DNA from: Alkalicoccobacillus murimartini
GTDB taxonomy: Bacteria > Bacillota > Bacilli > Bacillales > Bacillaceae_D
Reading direction: 5' to 3'
Assembly (NCBI RefSeq): GCF_030813245.1
Contig: NZ_JAUSUA010000001.1
Location: 806,001-870,000 of the forward strand
Length of the DNA stretch: 64,000 nt
In this document: piece after piece, positions 62,342 to 64,000 of the stretch
How the letters are laid out: the number at the start of each line of letters is the position of its first letter
Position numbering within the stretch: position 1 is the first letter of the stretch
Notes under the pieces: generated by a model
What the model was told of the DNA's origin: nothing
The model's database searches: none
The model's input: the letters and a program-made list of their open reading frames with translations, nothing else
Position numbers and translations under genes: made by a program

Positions 62342-62370
62342 AACAGTCACTTAATTTAAGCGACTGTTAA
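62342..62370 (-). terminator. Terminator of the small sporulation-like operon
   Basis: AACAGTC and GACTGTT with an inner CTTAA/TTAAG, i.e. a bulged stem; - strand continues TTTCTTTTGTTTCT. 62132-62341 has no gene seen. Confidence 0.75.
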
Positions 62371-62381
62371 CAAACAACTTG

Positions 62382-62645
62382 CTATGCATGATATTTGCAG
62401 TATGCGTAGCCTGCACCTAGGATGATTAGTAGAATAAACAAAACAATAATTAATGAGTAATTATTTACGGCACCAATCACTGGAGGAGTCTCCTCGACAG
62501 GTACTTCAACTTCTGGTACTTCGACTTCTGGTGTTTCTTCTAAACTTTTTTCAAACGTTTCAACAGTTGAACTTAATTCATCTAATTTTTTCTGAAATCT
62601 AGGATCTTTCTTTGCTCGCTTTTCGTACTTCCTAATCATACTCAT
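62382..62645 (-). CDS. 87-aa tail-anchored protein with YjcZ-like helix
   Basis: Residues 1-35 charged helix, then an acidic Val-Pro-Glu repeat (VEVPEVEVPVEETPP), and a C-terminal NNYSLIIVLFILLIILGAGY, a helix close to that of YjcZ-family sporulation peptides ('fALIVVLFILLIIvG'). The start overlaps the preceding stop by one base. Probably a sporulation membrane protein. Confidence 0.7.
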   Translation of the reverse strand: MSMIRKYEKRAKKDPRFQKKLDELSSTVETFEKSLEETPEVEVPEVEVPVEETPPVIGAVNNYSLIIVLFILLIILGAGYAYCKYHA

Positions 62646-62959
62646 TATAACTGTAACCCTTCAATTCTTTTAGCTTCAAGAATTAACGTAAATCCCTCAT
62701 CTTGAGTGAAATAAACTAGACCACTTTTTTTGTCATAACTCGAAAACCAAATGTCCTCATATACAGTTCCATTTTTTAAAGATAGATAGTCGATAAAATA
62801 ACCTGGTAGAAGTTTTTCCAGAATGGATTCGATACCCTTTTCTTCATGTCTACGCTTATCTTCGTGATGTTCACATTTGCATTCCTTTTTGTGATCCTCC
62901 TTGTCATTTTTACAATTGTTCTCCCCACTTTTTCCATGCATGAAATTATCCCAATTCAT
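62645..62959 (-). CDS. 104-aa hypothetical protein with His/Cys-rich N-terminus
   Basis: AAAGGAG before ATG 62959. N-terminal half is Lys/Glu/His/Cys rich (CKNDKEDHKKECKCEHHEDK), which may bind metal. C-terminal half (45-104) is a small beta domain: ILEKLLPGYFIDYLSLKNG then VYFTQDEGFTLILEAKRIEGL. Spore coat-like composition, but no family recognised. Operon with the YjcZ-like gene. Confidence 0.7.
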   Translation of the reverse strand: MNWDNFMHGKSGENNCKNDKEDHKKECKCEHHEDKRRHEEKGIESILEKLLPGYFIDYLSLKNGTVYEDIWFSSYDKKSGLVYFTQDEGFTLILEAKRIEGLQL

Positions 62960-63142
62960 AATAATCGCTCCTTTTTTTTAATTTTTTGTTACTCTACATA
63001 CTATGAGATAAGATTGTTTATGCATGGGGGAATTTTCTGATGTAAAAACACATTTCTTAATTAATAGACAATGACCTTTTTAAATGAGTTATAATGTAAT
63101 AGAAATACATTTCTCCTAAAATTCAATAAGAAGGACATAATA

Positions 63143-63421
63143 ATGAAAAAACTCTACTTTGCCATTTGTCTACTTTTAATAAGTTTGATCTATGTGATTT
63201 CTAGAGTAACAAAAGATACGTTATATTTGTCTGATATGTCTGTTAGAGCTGATAATCCAGTAAGTCTAACATTGAACTCAATTAGCATCGATTCGGGTTT
63301 TGTGGAACCTACTATACCTGAATCGATCTATCACATTTGGATGACACCCGTTTATATTCTCGTGTTAATCGCTCTAGGCTTAACAATTTATACGTTTACA
63401 ACAAAAAAAAGAAACGGATAA
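63143..63421 (+). CDS. Two-helix membrane protein, extracellular loop
   Basis: AAGAAGGAC precedes ATG. Helix 4-21, an extracellular 45-residue loop (TKDTLYLSDMSVRADN), helix 67-84 (YILVLIALGLTIYTF) and basic tail. Terminator follows immediately. Not identified. Confidence 0.7.
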   Translation: MKKLYFAICLLLISLIYVISRVTKDTLYLSDMSVRADNPVSLTLNSISIDSGFVEPTIPESIYHIWMTPVYILVLIALGLTIYTFTTKKRNG

Positions 63422-63441
63422 TAGTATCCGCTTCTTTTTTT
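63409..63441. terminator. Bidirectional terminator
   Basis: AAGAAACGGATA pairs with TATCCGCTTCTT (one mismatch), loop ATAG, T-tract on both strands. Confidence 0.88.
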
Positions 63442-63640
63442 ATTCATTGATTTCTTCTAGCAGCAGAATTGCCTGCTCTCTTACTTTCATCACTTTAGTA
63501 TCTTCTATCTCTACCTGTTTGTCACTCTCTTCAATAACATTACAAGATATAAATGGAAGGAAGGGCGCGACACAGATGTGGATCAGCTCATTTTCATTTC
63601 CCCAAAAAAGAAAATTTTGTAGTATACTGGAATAAAACAC
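63440..63640 (-). CDS. 66-aa hypothetical protein
   Basis: Open frame from GTG 63640 without clear ribosome site. The C-terminal half looks protein-like: FISCNVIEESDKQVEIED and KVREQAILLLEEINE. It stops on a terminator. Its 5' part overlaps the promoter of the next gene, so it may be a chance frame or lack its proper start. Confidence 0.35.
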   Translation of the reverse strand: MFYSSILQNFLFWGNENELIHICVAPFLPFISCNVIEESDKQVEIEDTKVMKVREQAILLLEEINE

Positions 63641-63659
63641 CTATAAGGATGTGACCAGT

Positions 63660-64000
63660 ATGAGCACGTTTAAAGAGCAAGTGGCTCCTCTCGGTAAAGT
63701 GTATTTAATCGTATATAGTAAGCACTTAGAAATACTTCAAAGTCTATTAGATTCAGATGAGAATATAATTACAATCGGAACCCAATCATCTAAAAGAAAC
63801 AGGTTATTCGCCATCACCGAAAACCGCTTAATCGTTGTAACGTTTGATGGAAAAGGTAAAGAACATCAAATATTCGAGCGAGATAAAATCCAAAACATAA
63901 GAGTTAAGCCTAAAATGCTTTATTATGATGTTTCTTTTAACTTCGATGAAGATAAATATAATTTCTTTCCTGATGAAGGCCATGCTCTCTTCTCACCTAT
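63660..64000 (+). CDS. Bacterial PH-domain-like protein, partial
   Basis: Open to the right edge. AAGGA ten nt before ATG 63660. Starts MSTFKEQVAPLGKVYLIVYS. The pattern SKRNRLFAITENRLIVVTFDGKG followed by ERDKIQNIRVKPKML is typical of bacterial PH-like domains (SHOCT/bPH, YokE/YvbH type). C-terminus unseen. Confidence 0.8.
   Translation, partial: MSTFKEQVAPLGKVYLIVYSKHLEILQSLLDSDENIITIGTQSSKRNRLFAITENRLIVVTFDGKGKEHQIFERDKIQNIRVKPKMLYYDVSFNFDEDKYNFFPDEGHALFSP

Overview
The window is low-GC Bacillaceae chromosome. The supports are ClpE with CtsR operators, WalR-type boxes, TPP and SAM-I riboswitches, gnd/zwf, the spore-coat transglutaminase Tgl, a YjcZ-like sporulation peptide, strong AGGAGG-type ribosome sites and U-rich intrinsic terminators. 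Exported proteins are strongly acidic, which fits an alkaliphilic or halophilic relative of Alkalihalobacillus, but that genus-level guess is inference.

Layout. 1-1700: the start of a GGCT-fold gene, a phased repeat array and a small lipoprotein. 1716-7159: a decayed integrative element or prophage remnant in tRNA-Arg(CCT), bounded by a perfect 20-bp direct repeat. It holds broken phage genes (DUF771-like, YolD-like, a lysin tail, an integrase with two stops), several tiny ORFs, and one apparently intact two-gene module: a 329-aa soluble protein plus a 228-aa four-helix membrane protein. 7.3-16.9 kb: exoA, clpE, an SDR, an NlpC/P60 hydrolase with a WalR box, a quinone-oxidoreductase-like gene, a lipid kinase and an alkyladenine glycosylase. 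17-21.2 kb: sulfate uptake operon yezD-sbp-cysT-cysW-cysA. 21.3-25.1 kb: thiamine-precursor operon ykoE-ykoD-ykoC-tenA behind a TPP riboswitch. 25-31 kb: HAD phosphatase, ilvE, a HemD-like protein, a Mn-efflux-type CDF and a 3D-domain wall protein. 31-35.6 kb: a methyltransferase, then gnd and zwf converging on a block of repeats.

35.8-40 kb is a three-gene ABC system with a very large exported partner. 40-47 kb holds a soluble chemoreceptor, an aldo-keto reductase, an unidentified 139-aa gene controlled by a SAM-I riboswitch, a MOSC protein and an amino-acid ABC importer. 47.4-50.8 kb is a three-gene operon (two GT4 glycosyltransferases and a flippase-like protein) that looks like glycolipid or lipoteichoic-anchor synthesis. 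50.8-58.2 kb: tgl, a frameshifted DUF2785 gene, and a gltS plus two RraA-like genes plus GntR catabolic cluster with matching operators, then an MFS gene. 58.3-64 kb: a CAP-domain protein and many small membrane, secreted or sporulation genes.

The main signals beyond ordinary annotation are: two intergenic arrays in which a CTTGNTAAA-like motif recurs every 20-21 bp (two helical turns); a dispersed repeat (modules S and T) whose copies show a compensatory base-pair change; the two-gene cargo of the tRNA-Arg element; the SAM-riboswitch orphan; and the RraA pair.
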